From: Mucilaginibacter sp. UBA5151
Lineage (GTDB): Bacteria > Bacteroidota > Bacteroidia > Sphingobacteriales > Sphingobacteriaceae
DNA length: 13,096 bases
Direction: 5' to 3'
Assembly (NCBI GenBank): GCA_002413785.1
Contig: DHXR01000061.1
Span: 1-13,096, forward strand
In this document: in pieces, positions 6,619 to 13,096 of the stretch
How positions within the stretch are numbered: position 1 is the first letter of the stretch
Layout of the letters: every line of letters begins with the position of its first letter
Notes under the pieces: generated by a model
The model's input: the letters and a program-made list of their open reading frames with translations, nothing else
Databases searched by the model: none
What the model was told of the DNA's origin: nothing
Program-made: the position numbers and the translations under genes

Positions 6619-9378
6619 TCATTTTTTACTGCTTTTTTCAATTTCAGTAATTTTACCTATCTCAAAAATTATTTCTTCAATAGTTTCCTGTAATTCAGAC
6701 CCTGCTTTTAAATACTCGTTAGGAAACTCATTTTTCATAAAGTTCATTAACGCATAATAGACAGGTTTAAGAATTTGCTTATAATTAATTACTTCCGAGT
6801 TAAAAATATCTTTTGCTAACGCATATTTCTTTTTAGCAATAAGCAATACAAAGTATTCGGTTAGGCCACCTATTAAGTGCTGTTTGAAATCTTCATCGTC
6901 ATCCCCAAAAGCATCTTCTATCATAGGCTGCGCCTCGGTTAAATATTTCATGGCGTCCTCTATTTGGTCGTCCCAAAGCAACATCCTCGAATACTCTAAT
7001 AATATTGTGGGGCCGGTTATTTGCTGATCAATGTAATGTTTCTGAAATAAGTCAATAATAAACTTCCTACGGTCTGTTCTTTGAAAAGCGAACGCACTAT
7101 CAGCCAAACAAAGCAAAGCGCTTTGCCTACCTAAATTAAAGGCTTCTAAAAACATTTTTTCAGCCTTATCATAAGCGTTTTTCTTTTGATAGTAGTGAGC
7201 CAGGTAATGAGCAGATTCAGCTTCCTTATGGCTGATACCTAATTTAAGATATTTCACACCCTCTTTCGGATCTTTCTCTGTTACAATTAAGAACATTCCA
7301 AGATTGTAATAGGATTCAGGTGCGCCAACATCTACTGCTTTTATAAACAATTTCTTAGCCGCACTTTCATCATAATACTCTGGGTTCAAATGCGCCTTAG
7401 CGAGATTTGTAATCGCAAAATTATCGCCCAACTCTACCGCACGGGTCAGCAACTCCATAGCCTCGGCTTCTTGCCCTTGCTCTTGTTTAATACCGGCCAG
7501 GTTATTCATTGCACTTATGTCACCTTTCTCAATAGCTAACTCGCACAAAACTGTAGCCTCATCATATCTCTTTACGTCGAAATAAATTTTTGCCATTGCT
7601 AATATTGAAACCTCAAAATTATTTTCAATGGCAATAGTGTGGTATTTAATTGCATCATCGATATTATGCAGCGAAAAAAATGATATTTGCCCCAAGCGAT
7701 ATGCAGCTTCATATTCGCCTTTTTCAAGCGCAATTTTGTAATATTCAATTGCACTTTTTAGATCGCTTATGCGCCTATCGTAAATATCAGCTATTGTGAA
7801 TGCGGTAATTGAATCTTGTTTGTGTTCAAAGACCAATTGTAAAAACTCAACGGCTTTTTTATAGTCTTTCATTTTAAAATAAACCCAATAGGCAAAAGTA
7901 TGGTAGTGCAGATCCTTAGGTTCAATTTCGTTTAGAGCATCTATCGCTTTATCAAAATCGCCGAGTTGTACCAATGACTTAATACGATTGTAAAAAACTT
8001 CTCTGGATACTTTTAATTCCTCAATCATATCTTTTGGCAGGTATGATTTTGAGATTCTCCACAAATCATATTTTAAGTCGGGAGATACGTTTATACATGA
8101 TAAAAACGTATTGCCCATGTCAAGTGCAGCTAATGAATCATAATTACCAGTTTTTAAGTTTTTTATATAAGCAGCTACGTGTTCGGATAATTCAGTTTTG
8201 TTACACCAAGCATCGTAAAACCTAACAAGCCAAACTATGTTCTCTTTATCTCTTTTACGGCCGAAACGCATCAGATACCAAATGTTTAAAAATCTATCCT
8301 TGATCCGGTATAGATTATTTTTAATCCTGGTATTAACAATTTCAATGGTTTGATTTTTTTCTAAAGCATTAAGTACCGAAGAAATGTGCTTGCTGTCAAT
8401 TTTGGTTGTTGCGGCTATCTCTTTGGCCGAAATCGCATCCCAATTCCTTGCTATAACATCAATAACCTTTTGTTGTTGGGGAGATAATTGATCTAACTCC
8501 GCCTTATATAAAAAAGTCAAATCATCCAATAATTTGTATAGGTCGAGAATTGCTTTACCGTTACCATTATCTAAAAATATTTGAAAGAGGTACGACATCG
8601 TTCTTGGGTTGCCACCTGTCAGCCTTCTAAGCGATTCAATTCGTTTTGGGTTCTTGTTCAGTATATTATGTATTTGGTCGGACTGATTGGTAAGTTCACC
8701 CAATTTTACCAGTAACTTAATAGATTCCAACCTGTTAAGCCCGTTCAACTGTATAATATTAAAAAACTTATAGAATGGCTGGCTATCAGCCGAAATTGAT
8801 TCAAAGTAAGTTGTTGCAGAACCAATTAAACTAAAAACTGTGGTTGTTTCCAATATCTCCAAAAACCTAAATTGCTCCTCAATACCTATTTTTTTAAGAA
8901 ACACATCGATATTTTCAATAAAAAGTACCGCCCTTTTTTTGTTGGCTTTTAAACTTGCTTCAATGACTTTAAATGCCCTGCCCTCATCATGCTCATCACC
9001 AAAAAGTGAAGCCTCTACGCTGCTGCTTATGTGGTCAAAGCCAGCAATTTCGTCAAGGCAGTCAGCAACATTCTCCCATAAGTTAAGTAATTCCGTTATA
9101 TGATACTGTTCTTCGTTAAACATTATAGGTATTATATGACGGCGCAATTCAACATCATCTTCAATCGCATATTTAAGACGATATAATAGAGTTGTCTTAC
9201 CAGCGCCTCTTTGGCCAATTATTAAATGGCTTTTTGCTGGATGGTTATTTTTACTAAGTTTTATTTCGGAAAACACACTTTTATAGGCGCTAAGCCTAAC
9301 GACAAATCCTTCTAATAGCACAGCTTTGGCTTTGTTACCAGTATTGTTTCTAAGTAGTATATCCAGATTACTATCCAT
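6619..9378 (-). CDS. P-loop NTPase with winged helix and TPR/Sel1-like repeats
   Basis: This 919-residue protein has the Walker A motif GQRGAGKT (55-62), Walker B VLFIENID (151-158), a sensor-like SLIGSAT (183-189) and GGNPRT (255-260). That set is typical of STAND/AAA-type ATPases such as the archaeal-ATPase and Orc-like groups. Residues about 295-365 look like a winged helix (SAKEIAATTKIDSKHISSVL). The C-terminal half, about 460-800, is a run of TPR or Sel1-like helical repeats, with recurring A-x-x-x-L-A and YxxAxxxxxxAxxxG patterns. No nuclease, TIR or membrane effector is visible. Proteins of this layout act as ligand-sensing switches, in defence or in signalling. It is transcribed in the same direction as the conjugation operon but separated by the small-RNA region, so it is probably an independent unit. 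Confidence 0.85.
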   Translation of the reverse strand: MDSNLDILLRNNTGNKAKAVLLEGFVVRLSAYKSVFSEIKLSKNNHPAKSHLIIGQRGAGKTTLLYRLKYAIEDDVELRRHIIPIMFNEEQYHITELLNLWENVADCLDEIAGFDHISSSVEASLFGDEHDEGRAFKVIEASLKANKKRAVLFIENIDVFLKKIGIEEQFRFLEILETTTVFSLIGSATTYFESISADSQPFYKFFNIIQLNGLNRLESIKLLVKLGELTNQSDQIHNILNKNPKRIESLRRLTGGNPRTMSYLFQIFLDNGNGKAILDLYKLLDDLTFLYKAELDQLSPQQQKVIDVIARNWDAISAKEIAATTKIDSKHISSVLNALEKNQTIEIVNTRIKNNLYRIKDRFLNIWYLMRFGRKRDKENIVWLVRFYDAWCNKTELSEHVAAYIKNLKTGNYDSLAALDMGNTFLSCINVSPDLKYDLWRISKSYLPKDMIEELKVSREVFYNRIKSLVQLGDFDKAIDALNEIEPKDLHYHTFAYWVYFKMKDYKKAVEFLQLVFEHKQDSITAFTIADIYDRRISDLKSAIEYYKIALEKGEYEAAYRLGQISFFSLHNIDDAIKYHTIAIENNFEVSILAMAKIYFDVKRYDEATVLCELAIEKGDISAMNNLAGIKQEQGQEAEAMELLTRAVELGDNFAITNLAKAHLNPEYYDESAAKKLFIKAVDVGAPESYYNLGMFLIVTEKDPKEGVKYLKLGISHKEAESAHYLAHYYQKKNAYDKAEKMFLEAFNLGRQSALLCLADSAFAFQRTDRRKFIIDLFQKHYIDQQITGPTILLEYSRMLLWDDQIEDAMKYLTEAQPMIEDAFGDDDEDFKQHLIGGLTEYFVLLIAKKKYALAKDIFNSEVINYKQILKPVYYALMNFMKNEFPNEYLKAGSELQETIEEIIFEIGKITEIEKSSKK

Positions 9379-9396
9379 TTCTGATTAATTATCGTA

Positions 9397-9459
9397 TTTA
9401 GCAATAGTTTCGTTGCCAAATATATAACAATTTTATCATTGCTAAAAGTATTTTGGCAA
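9397..9459 (-). promoter_or_regulatory. Promoter of the NTPase gene with repeated operator-like half-sites
   Basis: On the minus strand TATATTTG (9424-9417) matches the -7 consensus TAnnTTTG; the -33 region has only TTTTAG. Four copies of a TTTRGCAA half-site occur: TTTAGCAA 9397-9404, TTGCCAAA 9413-9420, TTGCTAAAA 9439-9447 and TTTTGGCAA 9451-9459. A partial fifth, TTGCTA, is at 9468-9473. They form two imperfect inverted repeats. One covers the -7 box and expected start site, the other covers the -33 region. This arrangement suggests repression by a dimeric regulator, possibly the winged-helix NTPase itself. Confidence 0.5.
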
Positions 9460-9642
9460 TTTTTTTATTGCTATCTCAATTGGATAAATAATCGGGCGAC
9501 CATTCTCGTTTTTTGTGCGGAATTGAAATAACAATACTAATTAAGGGGGGGGGGTAATGATTGCTTTTTACATCATTAACAGAGAAAATAGGGCTTAATG
9601 ATGGGTGTTTTAAGCATTAAGATATTTTTATTCGTTCTGATG
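9460..9642. other. Non-coding spacer with a ten-G tract
   Basis: I see no gene here. The notable item is an uninterrupted run of ten G at 9545-9554, unusual in this AT-rich DNA. It could be a slippage-prone site or a sequencing-sensitive spot. The spacer separates the NTPase promoter region from the 3' half of structured element copy B. Confidence 0.6.
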
Positions 9643-9686
9643 CTGTCCCTCCGGCCAGGCTATACGCTGTATCTTTCCCGGAAAGG
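9643..9686 (-). repeat. Structured dispersed element copy B, 3' half (3' exon of the intron)
   Basis: Read on the minus strand from 9686, CCTTTCCGGGAAAG forms a hairpin (CTTTC/GAAAG). It is followed by the conserved strand GATACAGCGTATAGCC, which matches copy A with one change. GACAG at 9647-9643 pairs with CTGTC at 12047-12043 in the 5' half, restoring the outer stem after splicing. Confidence 0.6.
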
Positions 9687-9689
9687 ATT

Positions 9690-9761
9690 AAACTCAGCCG
9701 TAGAGTCGCCTCTACGGCTGGTCTTCAGAACCGTGCATGAAAGTTTCCCTTCACACGGCTC
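9690..9761 (-). ncRNA. Group II intron domains V and VI
   Basis: Domain V runs from 9761 to 9728. The stem GAGCCGTG/CACGGTTC encloses a GAAA tetraloop region (GGGAAACT), and the length is the canonical 34 nt. Domain VI runs from 9724 to 9690. AGACC and AGCCGTAGAG pair with CTCTACGGCT, G and GTTT around a GCGA loop. One unpaired A (9694) is the predicted branch point for lariat formation. Confidence 0.88.
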
Positions 9762-9769
9762 CTCGTCCG

Positions 9770-11446
9770 TTAATCATTTATATGAAGCAAGCTGTCTTTC
9801 CTCGTTTTGGTGACATGACAATGAGCGTGCAATAATTGCACATTAGCCCATATATCTTTTCCTCCCAAATGCAAAGGAATAATATGGTCGGTATCCATAT
9901 CATCGCCTAACGTAAACTGCAATTTGCATATTGAACATCGACCTTTTTGTTTCCTCAAAAGCATGGCTTTTCTGTTTGATAACGTAGGGTATCGACCTAG
10001 CCTTGCGCCCCAATAAGACCAGTCACCATCATATGGTGAGCGGTCCTCTTTAACTTTGACGTGTCTGATGATTGGAGTTTCACTATAGAGCCTAAGCGGC
10101 TTCCCTTTACGAGCAGCAAATGTCCAACGACCGGTTTCCAATCGCCAGTATTTGCGGTTTACCCAAGTTTGGGTCTTATTCGGGTGTCTCCGATTCGCCC
10201 ATCGCCTCAAAGATTGAAACAACTTGTGTGACATATTACTAAACACCCTCTTTGAAACAACTGTCGAATGAAATTTACTCCATCCCCTTATGACAGGATT
10301 AAGTTGTTCTATCAGGCGTTCTTGTTCGATTGTACGGTTGCGCCGTACAATGTTTTGTATGGCTTTATGTTGTTTCTGTTGAGATTTTTTCGATGGCCTA
10401 ATAAAAGTTTTGAAGCCGAGAGGCTTTCCATAGTTGCTTTTTCCTGTATGCGTTTTGCCAACATTGTATTGGCCAATGTGCATACCTAAAAAGTCGAATC
10501 CCCGATTGCCATGTTCATCCTGTAGTAAGGTGTGTGCAATTCTCGTCTTTTCCTCTTTCAGGTTTAAATCAATATCTGCAAGCCATAATTCTATAGCTGC
10601 CTTACAATGATTTATAACCGCGAGATCTTTATGAAAGACTAAGAAGTCATCAGCATATCTAATAAGTATTGGGCCGCCACGAACAGGGAATTTCTCTTTA
10701 ACGATTTGCTCCATGCCGTGTAATGCAATATTAGCCAACAATGGAGAAATCACACCGCCTTGCGGCGTACCTTGTTCAGTCTGATTAAATACATCATCCT
10801 CTAACACCCCGGCTTTTAACCAAGCCCTAATCAATCTTCTTAGGCTGGGAATGGTATTTAACTTTGTTAACAGTTTTTCATGACTGATTTTATCAAAGCA
10901 TTTCTCGATATCGGCATCTAATACATACTTAGGCTTACTTTTGATTGATAAAAAGATTGCTTCAATAGCATCGTGGACTGAGCGACCAGGCCGAAATCCA
11001 TAACTATTGGGTTCAAACCTGGCTTCCCACTCGGGTTCAAGGGCTAATTTAACCAATGCCTGTGCAGCACGGTCTTTCATAACGGGTATGCCCAAAGGGC
11101 GTTTTTCATCGCTGTTTGGTTTCGGAATCCATATTCGGCGAGTTGGTTTAACCTTTGCTTCCAATAAGTCTTGGTTGCTAAGTTTCATTCGCTGCACCGG
11201 CGTTAGTTTTCTTACACCATCAACACCCGCTGTTTTCTTGCCTTGATTGTCCTGTGTTACTTTCCTAACCGCCAATAGCTTGGCGGCATTAGATTTCAAT
11301 AACAGTTTTTGTAGTTTGCGCATAGATATTATATCTCCGCGCATGCTTGCCTGATAAATCCGTTTTTGCAGCTTGAAAACATTACGCTGAACCTTCGTCC
11401 AGTTAATTGTGTTCCATTCATACATCGGTCGTATTGCCGTGTTCAT
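9770..11446 (-). CDS. ltrA: Group II intron-encoded reverse transcriptase/maturase with HNH endonuclease
   Basis: This 558-residue protein has all expected parts. RT fingers and palm run about 60-300, with YGFRPGRSVHDAI (149-161), TPQGG (227-231) and the catalytic YADD (264-267). A maturase domain X lies about 350-450 (RGWSKFH 387-393). The C-terminal HNH endonuclease has Cys504 and Cys507, DTDHIIPLHLGG (518-529) and LHAHCH (539-544). By family knowledge it stabilises the intron RNA for splicing, nicks the target strand and copies the intron into DNA. Its stop lies just before domain V, so the open frame occupies domain IV as usual. No truncation or lost catalytic residue is seen. Confidence 0.95.
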   Translation of the reverse strand: MNTAIRPMYEWNTINWTKVQRNVFKLQKRIYQASMRGDIISMRKLQKLLLKSNAAKLLAVRKVTQDNQGKKTAGVDGVRKLTPVQRMKLSNQDLLEAKVKPTRRIWIPKPNSDEKRPLGIPVMKDRAAQALVKLALEPEWEARFEPNSYGFRPGRSVHDAIEAIFLSIKSKPKYVLDADIEKCFDKISHEKLLTKLNTIPSLRRLIRAWLKAGVLEDDVFNQTEQGTPQGGVISPLLANIALHGMEQIVKEKFPVRGGPILIRYADDFLVFHKDLAVINHCKAAIELWLADIDLNLKEEKTRIAHTLLQDEHGNRGFDFLGMHIGQYNVGKTHTGKSNYGKPLGFKTFIRPSKKSQQKQHKAIQNIVRRNRTIEQERLIEQLNPVIRGWSKFHSTVVSKRVFSNMSHKLFQSLRRWANRRHPNKTQTWVNRKYWRLETGRWTFAARKGKPLRLYSETPIIRHVKVKEDRSPYDGDWSYWGARLGRYPTLSNRKAMLLRKQKGRCSICKLQFTLGDDMDTDHIIPLHLGGKDIWANVQLLHAHCHVTKTRKDSLLHIND

Positions 11447-11681
11447 CGTCTTAAGTTGCTACTTACTAAATCTATCATTAACGTCGTGGGTACGTCTGCC
11501 TATCCTTTGGCTTTCCCAAAGGCATTTGCTTTTTACCCAATCTCTTCTTATTAAGGCATAAGGATGGCTTCCCTCTGCTACTGCAGAGCCTTAATAAGAT
11601 TACCTTGTTCCGATTATCTGTATGGTCTTAATTGACTAAGGGTTAGCGTCCTATTCTTCACCGGATTACAATTGTTTGAAC

Positions 11682-11708
11682 GATTGATGGACGACATAAC
11701 CATCAATC
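11682..11708 (-). ncRNA. EBS1 stem-loop of the group II intron (domain I)
   Basis: GATTGATGG (minus strand 11708-11700) pairs with CCATCAATC (11690-11682), presenting the loop TTATGTCGT. ATGTCG pairs with CGGCAT, the last six exon bases before the intron, and extends by a further G-T pair. This supports both the 5' splice site and the target specificity. Confidence 0.7.
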
Positions 11709-12025
11709 CTGTAATCGTTCCCATTTTGGGCAAGCCTTACAACCGTAGTTGAATAACCTGAGTAGGCTTGTTGACAGTGACGATGATTCAAACATAGGTT
11801 CGTTGCCTACGCATACCTCTACACTTGCAAAGGATTGAATGTCAGATTCCATTCTTACTTGCTTTCTTCCCTGCTGCACCCATGCAGTTGCCGCCTGCAT
11901 AAATGAGGAAAGTGTTTTCATCTGTTCAAATAGATGGAATGGTGTTTCCATTCACCAGATAATCAGTTATTACAAAGAACATTTTGTAATGTCCGCTTAC
12001 TTTACTCACGGACAACAAGTCACAC

Positions 12026-12050
12026 ATGCCGCTGCTATCCTTGACAGGGA
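12026..12050 (-). repeat. Structured dispersed element copy B, 5' half (5' exon of the intron)
   Basis: Read on the minus strand, CCCTGTC (12049-12043) starts the outer stem. GGATAGCAGCGGCAT (12040-12026) follows and is identical to the first core strand of copy A at 1989-2003. The intron begins at the next base. Confidence 0.6.
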
Positions 12051-12539
12051 TTTTAAAAGGCTGCCTGCTTAAAAATCCTGCTACTGCATTTTCGCTGCGC
12101 TGCAAAAGCATCCGCTTTATTAAACTGCCGGAAGATGCAATTAAGAGCATCACTCAGGACTTCACTTGTTTACCCGCTACATTGCATTACGCCGGGCAAA
12201 GCTGCGCTTGCCTTCTCTCTGCACTTAATTTATTGCCAAAAGATCAGACACTTTAAGCAGCTATTTTCCAATCGAAACGGAGAAAAAGGCAGCTAAGGTT
12301 TTGCCCGCATTGCTTGAAGAAATTTTAAACATCCGCAAAAGACTACGGCATAATGAATTGGCTCGTTCCTCGCCAATTCACCCTGCGGGACTTATTCCGT
12401 TTCCTTTTGCCTGCTGCGGGCACCTTTTTATAGCTTTCTTTTTTTCCGTTTTTTCTTTTGAAAAATAGCTTTTTAGGAAAGTCTTCGGGAAAAGAGGGAA
12501 ACAAAAAAAAGTTTTTTTAACCCTTTAAAATCAGTAAAA
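12051..12539. other. Non-coding region upstream of the right-edge gene
   Basis: I see no convincing gene. Short open frames exist on both strands, but none has a recognisable protein or start context. The left half has mixed composition. The right half, about 12420-12520, is strongly T- and A-rich, including AAAAAAAAGTTTTTTT around 12503-12518. A weak promoter-like pair, TTTG at 12406-12409 and TAGCTTTC at 12431-12438, has 21-base spacing and is not convincing. The position before an accessory gene of a mobile element makes a control or transfer-origin region possible but unproven. Confidence 0.4.
12354..12380. repeat. Perfect 9-bp inverted repeat with 9-base spacer
   Basis: TGAATTGGC (12354-12362) and GCCAATTCA (12372-12380) are exact complements. 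There is no T-run directly after it, so it is not an intrinsic terminator. It could be a protein-binding site or a hairpin at a nicking region. Confidence 0.5.
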
Positions 12540-13096
12540 ATGAAAACAGCAGAAAAAAATGCAAACGGTGTACAAGGTGCAACCGCAAAAGCAAACGAAG
12601 CAACAAGCAAAATTCAAAACCGCCCGAACCTGACAGGCAAAGAAGCAAAAGATGAAAAAATTAACGATCAAGTACTTGCCCAAACTCCGAAAGTTGAGGC
12701 AACCAACAACGCCGAAATTAAGGGCGATAGCCCCGCTACAGTGGATAACAAACCCGCTCACGTTGACGGGCAACCCGAAAAACCCGAATTGAAAGAAGAA
12801 CCAAAGGCAGGGGCGATAAAAGCGGAAGAACCAACAGCGGAAGTAAAACCCGTAAAAATCGTTTTGAACTTAGAAAGCACCTTAAAGGTAGTAGATGATT
12901 TACACCGCAGGAGCATCCAACGGGTAAACCTGATTTCACGCATCAACCAGTTAACAGCCTTTGAAGTGGCGTTAACGCAGGAAAATGACGAGCTGGAAGA
13001 TAACCCGTATCAGGGTTGCAAACTGATTATTAAAGATGATAAAAACCGGGAATTTATTACCACCACACCGGGTTTGATCCGTTTGGTATCCCAATT
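12540..13096 (+). CDS. Hypothetical mobile-element protein, 3' end cut by window
   Basis: An ATG at 12540 opens a frame that stays open for 185 codons to the window edge. It starts MKTAEKNANGVQGATAKANE. Residues 1 to about 105 are rich in Lys, Glu, Ala, Thr, Pro and Asn and look disordered. From about residue 106 a folded domain begins (VKPVKIVLNLESTLKVVDDL, then RINQLTAFEVALTQENDELE and YQGCKLIIKDD). This resembles hypothetical proteins I associate with Bacteroidota conjugative elements, but I cannot name a function. The A-rich leader before the ATG is normal for the phylum. The regular amino-acid bias and long open frame make it a real gene. Confidence 0.75.
   Translation, partial: MKTAEKNANGVQGATAKANEATSKIQNRPNLTGKEAKDEKINDQVLAQTPKVEATNNAEIKGDSPATVDNKPAHVDGQPEKPELKEEPKAGAIKAEEPTAEVKPVKIVLNLESTLKVVDDLHRRSIQRVNLISRINQLTAFEVALTQENDELEDNPYQGCKLIIKDDKNREFITTTPGLIRLVSQ

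Larger units (their letters stand above)
9687..12025 (-). mobile_element. Full-length group II intron, 2339 nt
   Basis: The 5' end reads GTGTGAC (12025-12019), matching the GUGYG start consensus. The 3' end reads GTTTAAT (9693-9687), matching the AY ending. Domain V is 34 nt at 9761-9728 and domain VI has one bulged A at 9694, eight nucleotides from the 3' end. A hairpin loop at 11699-11691 contains ATGTCG, which pairs with the last six bases of the 5' exon, CGGCAT, with one G-T pair: the expected EBS1-IBS1 contact. The intron encodes its own RT-maturase-HNH protein. All parts appear intact, so it is probably active or recently active. It interrupts copy B of the structured element at GGCAT^CC. 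Confidence 0.88.

Noticed and set aside
9770..11446. Retron or DGR reverse transcriptase as an alternative reading of the RT gene
   Set aside because: Flanking domain V, domain VI, EBS1 and splice-site sequences, together with the maturase and HNH domains, identify it as a group II intron protein.
11703..12153. Short open frames on both strands within the 5' part of the intron
   Set aside because: They lie in intron domains I-III, which are structured RNA, and none has a recognisable protein.
12026..12256. 76-codon plus-strand frame beginning at the intron boundary
   Set aside because: The ATG is created across the reverse complement of the element sequence next to the intron, and the Cys/Leu-rich product looks like chance translation.
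1..13096. CRISPR arrays, rRNA genes and functional tRNA genes
   Set aside because: No regularly spaced repeats, rRNA core sequences or foldable tRNA cloverleaf were seen on either strand.

Overview
The window looks like part of a conjugative or mobilisable element from a Bacteroidota bacterium, most likely of the Sphingobacteriaceae type (Mucilaginibacter or Pedobacter relatives). The evidence is a TraN-like conjugation protein at the left edge, AT-rich DNA, start codons without strong Shine-Dalgarno sequences, and promoters matching the Bacteroidota pattern TTTG-N18-TAnnTTTG. The species call is inference.

Layout, left to right. (1) 1-1636, plus strand: the end of a traN-like gene, then a 256-residue element-associated gene closed by a strong intrinsic terminator. 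(2) 1640-2103: gene debris, including a recognisable DUF1398-like N-terminal fragment, then a GC-rich structured element (copy A, 1980-2050). (3) 2104-6316, minus strand: a tightly overlapping four-gene operon. In transcription order it encodes a 50-residue protein missed by a length-limited ORF search, a metallo-beta-lactamase-fold protein, a single polypeptide combining E2-like, E1/ThiF-like and JAB/MPN+ domains, and a four-helix membrane protein. This is a bacterial ubiquitin-like conjugation and deconjugation system, related by architecture to Cap2/Cap3 of CBASS and to Bil/Bub operons. It has no CD-NTase and no obvious ubiquitin-like protein in the window. (4) 6459-6606, plus strand: a candidate small RNA with its own promoter and intrinsic terminator. 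(5) 6619-9378, minus strand: a 919-residue P-loop NTPase with a winged helix and TPR/Sel1-like repeats, whose promoter lies among repeated TTTRGCAA operator-like half-sites. (6) 9643-12050, minus strand: copy B of the structured element, split by a full-length group II intron (9687-12025) that encodes an RT-maturase-HNH protein. (7) 12051-13096: a non-coding stretch with a perfect 9-bp inverted repeat, then the start of a plus-strand gene running off the right edge.

How the parts fit. The minus-strand block between the two structured elements has the character of defence-type cargo inserted between plus-strand genes of the mobile element. The conjugation operon probably attaches something, perhaps the metallo-beta-lactamase protein itself through its C-terminal glycine, and the fused JAB domain reverses the reaction. 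The membrane protein may be the effector. The NTPase next door may be a separate sensor or defence protein.

The two structured elements share two nearly identical core strands. They differ in both predicted stems in a way that keeps pairing. The group II intron sits precisely in the loop-side junction of one copy, and the other copy is an unoccupied version of the same target.
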